Source: Solimicrobium sp.
Lineage (GTDB): Bacteria; Pseudomonadota; Gammaproteobacteria; Burkholderiales; Burkholderiaceae_D
Reading direction: 5' to 3'
DNA length: 41,824 nt
Assembly (NCBI GenBank): GCA_021155915.1
Contig: JAJNBE010000012.1
Coordinates: 1 to 41,824, forward strand
Each line of letters opens with the position of its first letter. The stretch's first letter is position 1. Below the pieces are notes generated by a model. The model did no database searches and was not told the DNA's origin. It saw only the letters and a list, made by a program, of their open reading frames with translations. This document shows positions 33,163 through 40,572 of the stretch, in pieces. The position numbers and the translations under genes were made by a program.

Positions 33163-34071
33163 ATGGATTGCAGTAGCAATCAAAAAACGGTGGGACTGCT
33201 GGGTGCAACCAGTTTTGTTGGCTCCTGTTTGCTGCAACAGTTGGTAAGGCAGAGTCGGGCAGTGGTTGCTTTTTCGCGCCGGGAGATCCAACAAGCAATC
33301 CCGAACGTTCAATGGAAAAAGCTGAGCCGAGACAGTCGTCTAAACTTATCAGCACGCTCATCTGCAATTAAAGCCGAAAATAAAATCCCATTCTGGATTT
33401 GTTTAGCTCCTATTTCTTCGTTACCAGAATACTTCGAGTTACTTGAGATGTATGGTGTACAGCGAATAGTCGTACTTTCTTCGACTAGCCGTTACACTAA
33501 AAATAATTCTTCCGACCCCACTGAGCAACGGTTAGCTCTGCGTTTAGCAGAAGCTGAAACTTTGGTGCAAACTTGGGCTGAAGCCCGCAATATTGAATGG
33601 ATAATTTTGCGCCCGACTTTAATTTATGGATTGGGGCGCGATAAAAACATTAGTGAAATAGCTCATTTTATTCGTCGTTTCGGCTTATTTCCTTTATTGG
33701 GGAAAGCGTCGGGCTTACGTCAACCCATTCATATTCAAGACGTAGCGGACGCCTGTTTATCCGTTTTGCAAACACCGGCATCGGTGAACCGTGCTTACAA
33801 TATTTCTGGTGCTGAAATTATTCCTTATCGGGAAATGATCACGCGTATTTTTTCTGTTATGGGTAAGCGGCCGCAACTGCTTTCCATTCCTCTCTGGTTA
33901 TTTAAGGCAGCAGTGCGACTATTGCGTTGTCTGCCGCGTTATCGAAAATGGTCAAGCGCGATGGCTGAGCGAATGAATTGCGATATGGTGTTTGATCATA
34001 TCGATGCTGAACGCGATTTTGGATTTAAACCGCGTTGTTTTAAGTTAACTTCCGAAGATATACCAGCGTAA
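33163..34071 (+). CDS. Atypical SDR-family NAD(P)-binding protein
   Basis: 302 residues from ATG 33163. The Rossmann loop VGLLGATSFVGSCLL is clear, and later blocks LRPTLIYGLGRD, QPIHIQDVADACLS and AYNISGAEIIPYREM follow the extended-SDR plan. After VVLSSTSRYTKN, the place where YxxxK should stand reads LALRLAEAETLV, so the catalytic Tyr-Lys pair seems to be missing. That points to an atypical SDR with a binding or altered catalytic role; it could still act on a nucleotide sugar or lipid-linked sugar. It is the last gene of the polysaccharide cluster. Confidence 0.82.
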   Translation: MDCSSNQKTVGLLGATSFVGSCLLQQLVRQSRAVVAFSRREIQQAIPNVQWKKLSRDSRLNLSARSSAIKAENKIPFWICLAPISSLPEYFELLEMYGVQRIVVLSSTSRYTKNNSSDPTEQRLALRLAEAETLVQTWAEARNIEWIILRPTLIYGLGRDKNISEIAHFIRRFGLFPLLGKASGLRQPIHIQDVADACLSVLQTPASVNRAYNISGAEIIPYREMITRIFSVMGKRPQLLSIPLWLFKAAVRLLRCLPRYRKWSSAMAERMNCDMVFDHIDAERDFGFKPRCFKLTSEDIPA

Positions 34072-34155
34072 TGCGAGGTGGTCTGCTCATTAATGTGGCA
34101 CCGAAGTTGGCAGGGATTTCTGAAAAAATGAGAACGAAAAATGTGGTAACAGGCA

Positions 34156-34182
34156 TTGTCTGCACAGCGGCATTAATATAAT
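34156..34182 (+). promoter_or_regulatory. Possible sigma70 promoter of the exported molybdopterin-fold gene
   Basis: TTGTCT at 34156-34161 and TATAAT at 34177-34182, 15 bases apart, upstream of ATG 34258. The -10 is perfect; the -35 and spacing are weak. Confidence 0.35.
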
Positions 34183-34257
34183 CTGACGCAGCAATTAAAT
34201 TTTACGGATGGCAACTGATTTATTGAACTTACGAATCTTACAAATAGGAGCAGTTAA

Positions 34258-34866
34258 ATGGAAAAACGTCAATTTCTTTCCAGTACAGCAGGGCTAATTG
34301 CTGGCCCGCTTGTGGGAGCTTTAGGCTCTACAGGAAGTAGTGCACATGCTAATCCCTTATTTGATACAAAATCCCCAGTTATTTTAACGATATCCGGGGA
34401 GATTGAGCGGGCGAATAGAAAAGGATTGAATATGGTAAGTGACCATTTAATGCACAACCAGAAGATTCACTTTGACCGTGCTTTTACGTTTACTTTTGAC
34501 GATCTCGAAAAATTGCCTTTAAAAACCATTAGCCCGACATTACATTTTGATAGGCGTGTACATAAATTGAGTGGGCCACGCTTGATCGATGTGCTCGGCA
34601 AGGCTGGAATAAAAAATTCTAAAGATGCCACCATTATATTTCGTTGTCTAGATGGTTATTCAACACAAATTAGCTACTCGCTTGCACAAAAGTACGATTT
34701 TATATTGGCAACACGATTAGATGATGAACCGCTGACAACAGGCGGCCTAGGACCGTTATTTGGAGCTTGTGACGTAGACCGCATAGACGATTTTGCAAAA
34801 AAACCGCTTAATCAACGTTTTGCAGGGTTGCCGTGGTTCCTGTATTTTATTGAAGTAAAGGTGTAA
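34258..34866 (+). CDS. Small exported protein with molybdopterin-oxidoreductase-like domain
   Basis: 202 residues. AGGAG precedes ATG 34258. The N-terminus MEKRQFLSSTAGLIAGPLVG is signal-like, with KRQFL resembling a Tat motif with one Arg replaced by Lys; cleavage is likely near SSAHA. The rest resembles the short PF00174 (sulfite-oxidase/YedY-like) proteins: VILTISGEI, FDDLEKLPL, GPRLIDVLGKAG, RCLDGYSTQIS, then DDEPLT and LPWFLYFIEVKV. It is about half the length of YedY and has one Cys (RCLDGYS) near the position where a molybdenum-ligating Cys occurs in YedY. Whether it binds cofactor is unknown. It stands alone with no obvious partner. Confidence 0.7.
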   Translation: MEKRQFLSSTAGLIAGPLVGALGSTGSSAHANPLFDTKSPVILTISGEIERANRKGLNMVSDHLMHNQKIHFDRAFTFTFDDLEKLPLKTISPTLHFDRRVHKLSGPRLIDVLGKAGIKNSKDATIIFRCLDGYSTQISYSLAQKYDFILATRLDDEPLTTGGLGPLFGACDVDRIDDFAKKPLNQRFAGLPWFLYFIEVKV

Positions 34867-34910
34867 ATGTTAGCTGTGTTAGCTACGGTAGCTAGATAGC
34901 TAAGGCGAAA

Positions 34911-34950
34911 TCTCCGAAGCGTTAGTACGATTCGGAGGTTTGACTTTTAA
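34911..34950 (+). terminator. Rho-independent terminator-like hairpin after the molybdopterin-fold gene
   Basis: ctccgaa at 34912-34918 pairs with ttcggag at 34931-34937 (7-bp perfect stem, 12-base loop), followed by the T-rich tail gtttgactttt. It lies 45 bases after the stop, between convergent genes. Confidence 0.6.
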
Positions 34951-34980
34951 GGGCGCTAACTTTATTTAAGTTTAATGCTT

Positions 34981-35002
34981 GCATCTTTAAGTGGGAAGAT
35001 GC
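34981..35002. terminator. Hairpin between convergent genes, possible terminator
   Basis: gcatctt at 34981-34987 pairs with aagatgc at 34996-35002 (7-bp stem, 8-base loop). The T-tract is poor on both strands, so the terminator role is only possible. It could serve the RIO kinase gene from the other side. Confidence 0.35.
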
Positions 35003-35121
35003 TTAAGTTATTACCTCTGAGGCTGATGAACACCTGATATTGACTAAAAGTTCTACGCTTGACTCAACTTATTGGCTATAGCCGCCGATTCTCAGTCCGA
35101 TCAAGCGCTCTGCCTGTTTTA

Positions 35122-35973
35122 TTAGTTTTGCATCGACATTTGATGCCGGATTCTATTTTCTTCTTCTTGTCGAGCTAATTCAATTTCGTCGATAACCCCA
35201 CGTACGTCCACCGGTTTAGTCGGTAAAGCAACTTTGCCTGTGAGCGGACTGTCGGGCGATAATAAACCTGCCTCATACAAATTCCAAATCTCTTTCCCGT
35301 ACCGGCTTCCAACTAATTCAGGCGCGAACGTACCGAAGAAATTGGACAGGTTAGTGACATCGCGTTCCAACATGCTAGCCGCAACGCTGCTGCTTGCCGC
35401 ATCAATTGCTTGAGGTAAATCAATGATCACCGGGCCAAGTTCATCAACCAAGATGTTGTAGTCAGATAAATCGCCATGTATGACGCCGGCACACAGCATT
35501 ATTATTACTTCGCGTAACAATAGGGCGTGGAACTTCAGGGCCTTTTCACGATCGAATTCCACATCGTTTAAGCGTGGCGCTACGTTGCCAGTCGCATCCG
35601 TCACCAAGTCCATTAACAACACGCCCTCAAAGCAAATATAGGGTGTGGGAACACGTACACCCGCCGAGGCCAATCGATATAACGCATCTACTTCGGCGTT
35701 CTGCCAAACCTCTTCTGCCATTTTCCGACCATACCGTGATCCTTTTTCCATAGCTCGAGCCTGCCGGCTGTTCTTTACGCGCCGGCCTTCCTGGTATGCC
35801 ACTGCCTGATGGAAGCTGCGTTGATTTGCTTCCTTATAAACTTTGGCGCAGCGGATTTCGTCGCCACAGCGCACCACATAAACAGTGGCTTCTTTGCCGC
35901 TCATTAATTGTCGTATAACTTCGTCGATTAATCCCTCCTCAACTAAAGGAAGAAGTCGTTTTGGAGTTTTCAT
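35122..35973 (-). CDS. RIO1-family serine/threonine kinase
   Basis: 283 residues. SGKEATVYVV at about 25-34 is the RIO phosphate-binding loop, with the ATP-site Lys in RCAKVYK. VIHGDLSDYNILV near 165-177 is the catalytic loop with Asp and Asn, and IIDLPQAID is the metal-binding Asp of RIO kinases (DxPQ). The extended N-terminus with KNSRQARAMEKGSRYGRKM is typical of the RIO1 flexible loop. Bacterial members such as Pseudomonas PA4780 are annotated as PA4780/RioA-like kinases; the bacterial substrate is unsettled. It is monocistronic, convergent with the gene to its left. Confidence 0.92.
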   Translation of the reverse strand: MKTPKRLLPLVEEGLIDEVIRQLMSGKEATVYVVRCGDEIRCAKVYKEANQRSFHQAVAYQEGRRVKNSRQARAMEKGSRYGRKMAEEVWQNAEVDALYRLASAGVRVPTPYICFEGVLLMDLVTDATGNVAPRLNDVEFDREKALKFHALLLREVIIMLCAGVIHGDLSDYNILVDELGPVIIDLPQAIDAASSSVAASMLERDVTNLSNFFGTFAPELVGSRYGKEIWNLYEAGLLSPDSPLTGKVALPTKPVDVRGVIDEIELARQEEENRIRHQMSMQN

Positions 35974-36682
35974 AAGTAAGATCGCATTATTCTAGATTCC
36001 GGCCAGATACTTTTGTGAAGTAGGAGATTATTTCATGGTTAATAGGCAGATTAGTATATCGGTTTAAATAAATTTTTACAAAAAAGTGGATAGGGGAGAC
36101 CAAGGCGGACACACCAAAAATACTTAGCGTTAACCTGGGACCTCTGCTCATTTATTGAGGGAGTCAACTATCGCGTTGCATAATACTGTTGAACCTCTTA
36201 CTTGCTGGGCTTCGTGCGCTTTACTGTTGAATTCCGCTATGGTTGTAGAAAGGTCTCAACCTATGCGCCTTTCCTAGATTGGAAAAGAGTGAGTCTTAAT
36301 GAGGGTAACAAGCAATTACGGAAAAGTCTCAGGAAATATTTTTGATGGGATAGTCTTGTAGGTAAGTCCCAAAGAATGGCCCGAATGTTCTATTTGTATG
36401 ATCTTACATCTGTATAAAACAAATTCATTGCCCAGGAGAAATCAATCCATGCGGCAACATTGGCAAAGCAACATTTCTTTATGGTAATTATTTTGGTCAG
36501 TTAGTCACTTTTATTCGGTTATAATTCATTCCTCAACAAAATAAGCGGGGATTTTATGAGTTTCGGATCAGCGTAGGGCTACATAAAAAATTTTTTTCAA
36601 AGTCCTTTAAGATTTCAAACAGCACCTGATCCGAATAAATCCACACCGCGTTTATAAACAGTTAATTAGTGAGGAGAGAGTA
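35974..36682. other. Intergenic region of about 0.7 kb with dispersed repeat copy B
   Basis: Divergent spacer between the RIO kinase and the pseudo-phosphoesterase gene. It contains repeat copy B (36137-36257). A TATAAT at 36520-36525 upstream of the plus-strand gene lacks a good -35 at normal spacing. No coding frame is supported. Confidence 0.5.
36137..36257. repeat. Dispersed small repeat, copy B (MITE/REP-like)
   Basis: About 121 bp. It begins gggacctctgctca and ends gaaaggtctc, an imperfect inverted terminal pair (GGACCTCT... and ...AAGGTCTC). It shares the first 13 bases (one mismatch), a middle block ttgctgggcttcgtgcgc and the right end with copy A at 13748-13882, while the sequence between these blocks differs. 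Confidence 0.6.
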
Positions 36683-38053
36683 ATGAAATTATTTCTAGCT
36701 GGTTTTTTGCTATGGGTAGCTACGCCTATCCTATCCATTGCAGGTGACCATAACGACACCTTACTAATTGCTTCTAACCCTTATCCTTCACGGCAAGAAG
36801 GGGTTAAATTAGAGAAGGCTAAGGTATCTGCGGATATCGAAAGCCAATATGATTGGATAGCACACAACTATCCCGATGCACTCGGTGTAGTGGTTAATGG
36901 TAATTTAACGCCAGCTGGTCTTCCAAGCGAAGCAGATGAAAGCCGCCGCTTGTTTTCTTATCTTGGAAAAGTTCCGTATTTTTTAGGCCTGGGCGATAAC
37001 GAGTTCCGCGTGGACGGTTACTATGATCGTAACGGTAATTGGGTTTGGGACGGATGCACTGAGGATCGCTGCACAATCGGTTCGATAACGCGACTAATGG
37101 CGCATATAGACGACCTTAAGAAGAGCGGTAAAGAAGTCAATGCCGATTTCATCCATCGTGAAGGCTACACCTTTCCGACACGAACCGTTGATATTTTTGG
37201 CAGTCTGGGATACGCAGTTGACTTAGGAAAAATTTATTTTATTCAACTCAACGACAACGGCGAGGATTTCGCCAATTTTCGCGTCACCAATAATTATGTG
37301 AGTGGCATCGAAACCGGTCTGGATATGGCTACGTATCGGATTCAAATAAGCCCGGCGCTGCGTTGGCTGGAAATTAGTTTAGAGTATGCCGCTCAACAAG
37401 ATAAAATTATTATTGTGAACAAGCACCATTCTCATATGAAGCACGAGGTGGCTAATTTATTAGATAAATATAAGGTTGGGTTGCGTTTTGCATCAAAAGT
37501 TGATTATCGATTTGATAATCAATTTTATGGGCTGGGGTATTCTGACAAAAAAGAATTGTTAACACTAGATTTCGATTACGACCAAAAGACGTTCAAACTG
37601 GTTAGTCTAAAAAATCTCGACTTCAATCAACGCAGTGTAATTGCCGAAGGCCCCTTAGTTACCCATCCTAGTCACTATCCGAAGGGCACCTTTCCGAAGC
37701 CAAATAAGATAATCAGCGTAAAAAATCAGGCGGGTTATTCCGGTGACGCCACCATTAGTTATGTAGATACAGCGTCGGGAAAAAAAATTACCCCCGCGCC
37801 CACAACGATGTCAGTAGGTAATGTCTATATCGCACAGTTACCCTGGCACGCTACTAATATTCAAGTGTCCTTTGTTAACAATACAGGGCTTATATGGGCG
37901 CCAACTAAACAAGTTTTCAATTACACTGAGGAGGAAACCAGTGGGGATTGGCCTTATGCACCGGTTTTGTGCTTTACTACCTGGGGAACAACGCTCAACC
38001 CGGCATATACTATGATGGTTGACTCATCGATGAACCGGACAAACCACTGCTGA
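36683..38053 (+). CDS. Secreted metallophosphoesterase-like protein with replaced metal motifs
   Basis: 456 residues. ATG is preceded by GAGGAG at six bases. MKLFLAGFLLWVATPILSIA is a signal peptide. The order of blocks follows secreted calcineurin-like phosphoesterases: LIASNPYPS (usual form SDPQ), VVNGNLTPAG (usual GDxT), YFLGLGDNEF (usual GNHD/E), GSLGYAVDLGKIYFIQLND, RWLEISLEYA and IIIVNKHHSH. The Asp ligands in the first two motifs are Asn, GNH is GDN, and the final GHxH is not recognisable. The C-terminal 130 residues (from about 330) form an extra, beta-rich-looking domain ending in Trp/Asn-rich sequence. It may be an inactive, binding or toxin-like descendant. I know no exact family name. 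Confidence 0.75.
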   Translation: MKLFLAGFLLWVATPILSIAGDHNDTLLIASNPYPSRQEGVKLEKAKVSADIESQYDWIAHNYPDALGVVVNGNLTPAGLPSEADESRRLFSYLGKVPYFLGLGDNEFRVDGYYDRNGNWVWDGCTEDRCTIGSITRLMAHIDDLKKSGKEVNADFIHREGYTFPTRTVDIFGSLGYAVDLGKIYFIQLNDNGEDFANFRVTNNYVSGIETGLDMATYRIQISPALRWLEISLEYAAQQDKIIIVNKHHSHMKHEVANLLDKYKVGLRFASKVDYRFDNQFYGLGYSDKKELLTLDFDYDQKTFKLVSLKNLDFNQRSVIAEGPLVTHPSHYPKGTFPKPNKIISVKNQAGYSGDATISYVDTASGKKITPAPTTMSVGNVYIAQLPWHATNIQVSFVNNTGLIWAPTKQVFNYTEEETSGDWPYAPVLCFTTWGTTLNPAYTMMVDSSMNRTNHC

Positions 38054-38062
38054 CGCTTTTTG

Positions 38063-38142
38063 CCTTCTCTTCTTTGCCCCTACTTGAAATATAGGTTGCC
38101 TACATTGGCATCTTATTTGCTAGGCTAGCAAAGAGGAGAGAA
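38063..38142. repeat. Long-armed inverted repeat
   Basis: cttctcttctttgc at 38063-38076 is the reverse complement of gcaaagaggagagaag at 38127-38142 apart from a two-base bulge. The 50-base loop is long for a terminator. Confidence 0.5.
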
Positions 38143-38174
38143 GCTCTTTACTATAGAATTTAAAAATATTGCAG

Positions 38175-38199
38175 CTTTTACCTATCTAGATAGCAAAAG
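38175..38199. terminator. Possible bidirectional terminator hairpin
   Basis: cttttacctatct pairs with agatagcaaaag with one bulge; the plus strand continues to cggctatttttt. It sits between convergent genes. The stem is AU-rich, so efficiency is doubtful. Confidence 0.4.
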
Positions 38200-38429
38200 T
38201 CGGCTATTTTTTAAATGGCTGGCTACCACGTTTGGACGGCCAAGCAAAATGCTCGAATTTTCTTGATGAAATTCAGAGGGTATACAGTAGTTCTACATCG
38301 TCCGGTTTTCGAAGAAAGGTGACATATTCAGGCCACGCGGTTGGTGCAAAACGGTCTCATGAGACTATAGACAATGTGAAATAGAAGAATCGCAGTACTT
38401 GTTCGGCCACTTAATGTCTTATTACCTTT

Positions 38430-40124
38430 TTATACGGTGATACTAATGTCAATAATTGACGCCATTTGCTTGGGCAATATTTTGATTCCCAGCCGAATGG
38501 CTTTTTCTTTAATAGAAAAATTAGCGTAATAACTGGTAACCATAATGGTGTCTTTTATGCCGCTTTCTTCGATAATCTGTAAGCCATTTTTGTTTTGGCC
38601 TAATAGTTCATAATCACTCAAAAAAATCACCCGATTCTTTTCCAGAGAAGTCAACTTACACAAAAAGTCTAAGACGGCCTGACCTTGCTTAAAATGATGC
38701 ACGGTTAATTTGGAGCAACTCTGCAAATAAGGAGCGAAACGGGTATCCCACGCACCATGAATGGATTCTTCATCATCTAAAATGACCACCATGCTGCTTG
38801 GGGAAAGAGCAAGAGTTTGTACGCACCAGTCCGGTGCGGAGATGCGTGGGAAAGTGAGCTGGATTGTCGTGCCCTGACCGGGTATGGAATGCACCCCTAT
38901 CGTTCCCTGGTTCTGGTCTAAGGTATCCCAAACCTGTTGCAGTCCTAAGCCATGTCCGTGGTGTTTTCCCTCTGTAAAAGGGTGACGTTGCATTATTTTG
39001 TCGACCAGATCGCCGGGCATTCCCTGGCCGTTGTCATGTATTGTTACCATTACATAATTGACATCAGAGTCTAACCTGACCGTAACCTGGCCGCGGTCTG
39101 AACCGGCAAGTGCGTCGACGGAATTATTGATTAAGTTCGAAAAAGAACGGCGAAACTGGCTAGCTTGGAGATGAGCAAAAGCAAACTGAGCGTCGGGAGG
39201 GATGTCGGCCTCCATCCTCACGGTAAGGTTACTATATTGTGCTTTTTTTTCACTTAATAGCTGACTGATCAAATCCGATATCAAAACAGGTTGGCGTGGC
39301 TCTGAATCAAGTCCGGCATTTGGTTTCTCATTGCGATAGGTACTCAACAAATTATTGGCGATATCTAAAATGCTTTCCATCGCTCTTTTAATCACCGTGC
39401 GTTTATTTTCGGGTAATTCATTGCACAATTGCACCATCATACTTAAGGCACTTAATGGAGAGCTAATGTCGTGAGCCACTTTGTGAGCGAGCGTGATCAG
39501 TTTTTCTTTTTCTTGTAAGATAGCTCGTTGTTGATCTTTTTCTAATTTTTGTAATTCTGCTTCACGTCGTTCGGCTTCTTTTTGCACACTGATGTCTACA
39601 CTGACGCCGATAATACCTATAATCTCATTAGCGCTGTCAAAAAGTGGCATCCTGTTGGTTGAAAGGTGCACGATCCTTCCGTCATCCATCTCGAAAGTTA
39701 TTTCAACGTCTAGCGCCGGCTTTCCTGTTGTAACAATTTGCTCATCAACTTGACGAACATATTGAGCTGCCTCAAAATTGAAGCCGAGTTCGAAATCAGT
39801 TTTTCCGATAATTTCGCTAGGCGAGCTCAACTTTAAATAATCAAGTGCTGTGATCTCATTACAAAAGACGTACTTAAGATTTCTATCTTTCCAAACAATG
39901 ATACAAGGTAATTTTGCAATAATATTCTCATAAAAATTTTTTATTTCAGTTGCGCTGAATTTTTCAGGAACTTGAGACATTGCAGCTAAACTCGACATGG
40001 CCACTTCAGCAACTTCCGGATTTATATATGGACTCCGGTTCTGTCGCTTTAGGAAAAACGAACATCTGGTTTTGATGAACGTGAGAAAACGTCTTTTTAT
40101 TCTTATAACAAAATCATTATTCAT
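38430..40124 (-). CDS. Soluble PAS sensor histidine kinase with C-terminal receiver domain, paralog 1
   Basis: 564 residues without membrane segments. PAS domain about 61-185 (LPCIIVWKDRNLKYVFCN, GKTDFEL, HLSTNRMPLFD), short coiled linker rich in Glu/Gln/Lys (183-210), HisKA with phospho-acceptor H218 in AHDISSPLSAL, HATPase with N-box FSNLINNSVDAL (328-339), G1 HDNGQGM (363-369) and G2 HGHGLGLQQ. The receiver domain starts at about 445: acidic pair D450/D451, phospho-acceptor D504 in FLSDYELL, T530 and K552. The domain order makes it a hybrid kinase needing a phosphotransfer or response-regulator partner, none of which is encoded nearby. A close paralog is encoded 2.1 kb away. Confidence 0.9.
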   Translation of the reverse strand: MNNDFVIRIKRRFLTFIKTRCSFFLKRQNRSPYINPEVAEVAMSSLAAMSQVPEKFSATEIKNFYENIIAKLPCIIVWKDRNLKYVFCNEITALDYLKLSSPSEIIGKTDFELGFNFEAAQYVRQVDEQIVTTGKPALDVEITFEMDDGRIVHLSTNRMPLFDSANEIIGIIGVSVDISVQKEAERREAELQKLEKDQQRAILQEKEKLITLAHKVAHDISSPLSALSMMVQLCNELPENKRTVIKRAMESILDIANNLLSTYRNEKPNAGLDSEPRQPVLISDLISQLLSEKKAQYSNLTVRMEADIPPDAQFAFAHLQASQFRRSFSNLINNSVDALAGSDRGQVTVRLDSDVNYVMVTIHDNGQGMPGDLVDKIMQRHPFTEGKHHGHGLGLQQVWDTLDQNQGTIGVHSIPGQGTTIQLTFPRISAPDWCVQTLALSPSSMVVILDDEESIHGAWDTRFAPYLQSCSKLTVHHFKQGQAVLDFLCKLTSLEKNRVIFLSDYELLGQNKNGLQIIEESGIKDTIMVTSYYANFSIKEKAIRLGIKILPKQMASIIDISITV

Positions 40125-40572
40125 TGTTCATTGTTCCTTGTTTCGAATTTTGATTCGCGCATATATTCTTTCATTAATACGGGTTCTAGCCGAGATGCGG
40201 CATTGATGAGGGAATCTACTTAATAGAAGAGGCACTCCGCTATTCGACGCAATATTCGACCGCCTTCATTGCTGTCAGGCAAACTTGTTGTTGCCCAACT
40301 TTCCCTCTAATTCGAAACCGCGGATTTAAACCTACTGATTGAGTCGCCTTGAAAAATTATGTTGCTTTCGGTTAGCTGCGTGCTCTTAGCCTGACGATAC
40401 AGCCGTCGCGGTTTGGGTAGGGAATATGGATACTCATCGCCGCGAGCGCTGCCGCACTTTTTCTTTAACTGAAGTTTTTTTCTTTTGGTGGGCGTTTATG
40501 TGCCATTTAATGCCATAATAAAGCGAGTTCTTTCTGTACGGGGATAATTTAATGGGCAATCCAGAGTAAATT
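40125..40572. other. Intergenic region between the two paralogous kinases
   Basis: 448 bases upstream of kinase 1 and downstream of kinase 2. AAGGA lies 10 bases before the kinase 1 ATG (40124). No promoter, terminator or coding frame could be placed with confidence. Its length suggests separate transcription of the two kinases. Confidence 0.45.

Larger units (their letters stand above)
38054..38429. other. Intergenic region between convergent genes, rich in inverted repeats
   Basis: 376 bases between the phosphoesterase-like gene and the first kinase gene, which end toward each other. It holds two inverted repeats (38063-38142 and 38175-38199) and a perfect 12-bp palindrome gtctcatgagac at 38354-38365. 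No coding frame is supported. Confidence 0.5.

Noticed and set aside
36520..36525. TATAAT upstream of the phosphoesterase-like gene as a promoter
   Set aside because: The nearest -35-like hexamers are 13 or 21 bases away; kept only as a remark in the spacer entry.
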